A stretch of 64,000 nt of DNA from Streptomyces xiamenensis (lineage in GTDB: Bacteria > Actinomycetota > Actinomycetes > Streptomycetales > Streptomycetaceae): assembly GCF_000993785.3 (NCBI RefSeq), contig NZ_CP009922.3:2852001-2916000 (forward strand), written 5' to 3'. This document shows, piece by piece, positions 63,805 through 64,000 of this stretch (position 1 is its first letter; each line of letters opens with the position of its first letter). The notes under the pieces are model-generated. The model saw only the letters and a program-made list of their open reading frames with translations, did no database searches and had not been told where the DNA came from. The position numbers and the translations under genes are program-made.

Positions 63805-64000
63805 ATTTGTTCCCCTTGCGATGTGATGCCGGTCACGTTGCTGTGGGTTGACAGGTGAAGGCGCTGTGCGCCGCCTGGAGCGGATGCGGCCCCGGGGCCG
63901 CATATGGGGAGTCGGGGGATGCCAGTTCAGGGCGGCACATGCGGACTCAGGGGCCCGCAAACCGCCATCGAGGTTGGCGCTAGCGGTAGACTGGACCGCA
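63805..64000. other. region after DciA, probably gyrB upstream region
   Basis: No complete gene. It contains a TTGACA hexamer (63849-63854) and a perfect 20-bp palindrome without spacer (63884-63903, ATGCGGCCCC and its complement), plus TAGACT near the end. In Streptomyces gyrB follows this position, so the promoter and leader of gyrB are expected, but its start codon is outside the window. Confidence 0.45.

Noticed and set aside
63884..63903. Perfect 20-bp palindrome as terminator of the DciA gene
   Set aside because: It has no loop bases and lies 80 nt after the stop codon near the expected gyrB promoter, so its role is unclear.

Overview
The window is a high-GC actinobacterial chromosome segment that reads as Streptomyces. 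The evidence is the gene order rpmH-dnaA-oriC-dnaN-gnd-recF-DciA (DUF721) at the right end, the block rnpA-yidD-yidC-jag-rsmG-parA-parB leading away from rpmH on the other strand, GTTTCACGTGAAAC parS sites, a sigma-R type trxB promoter, and typical Streptomyces families (SAM-dependent methyltransferases of the DUF574 type, DUF2637-like, DUF5326, FemX).

Layout. 1-5.3 kb: sensor kinase, SDR, DUF574 methyltransferase, DUF2637-like membrane protein and a Bro-N/HTH protein beside a low-GC gap. 5.3-7 kb: thiC under a TPP riboswitch. 7-19.8 kb: accessory metabolism (YibE/F, cupin, PLP lyase, Nudix, PPOX-like, globin-reductase, GNATs, serine hydrolase, MFS, VOC, SDR). 19.8-21.9 kb: a MerR regulator fused to sliding-clamp-like domains, then a MerR-thioredoxin pair. 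21.9-29.5 kb: replicative helicase gene dnaB carrying two inteins, a MATE transporter and the ribosomal/replication operon rpsF-ssb-rpsR-rplI. 29.7-49.7 kb: cell-envelope genes (FemX, Alr-like, inositol-1-phosphate synthase with a PadR regulator, bifunctional PBP, GT87, MFS, PcnA, DUF6049, MurJ, pseudokinase, SigM and its anti-sigma factor). 49.7-51.2 kb: trxBA. 51.2-56.9 kb: parB-parA-rsmG-jag-yidC-yidD-rnpA-rpmH. 57-64 kb: dnaA, oriC, dnaN, gnd, recF, DciA and the start of the region that should lead to gyrB.

How the genes work together. The right third is the replication-initiation and segregation hub: DnaA and its boxes, the clamp, RecF, the DciA-type helicase loader, ParAB and five parS sites, with DnaB and SSB 30 kb away. 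The middle is a lipid-II and cell-wall block (FemX, PBP, MurJ, pseudokinase, SigM).

Most notable signals: the MerR/beta-clamp fusion protein; two inteins of different mechanistic class in DnaB; a compact DnaA-box cluster in the dnaB upstream region and an inverted DnaA-box pair at 18.4 kb; a 33-nt palindromic repeat inserted in frame in the DNA-binding domain of a MerR gene; and a parS site sitting at the centre of a perfect 46-bp palindrome between trxA and parB. No rRNA, tRNA, CRISPR array, IS element or biosynthetic gene cluster was seen.
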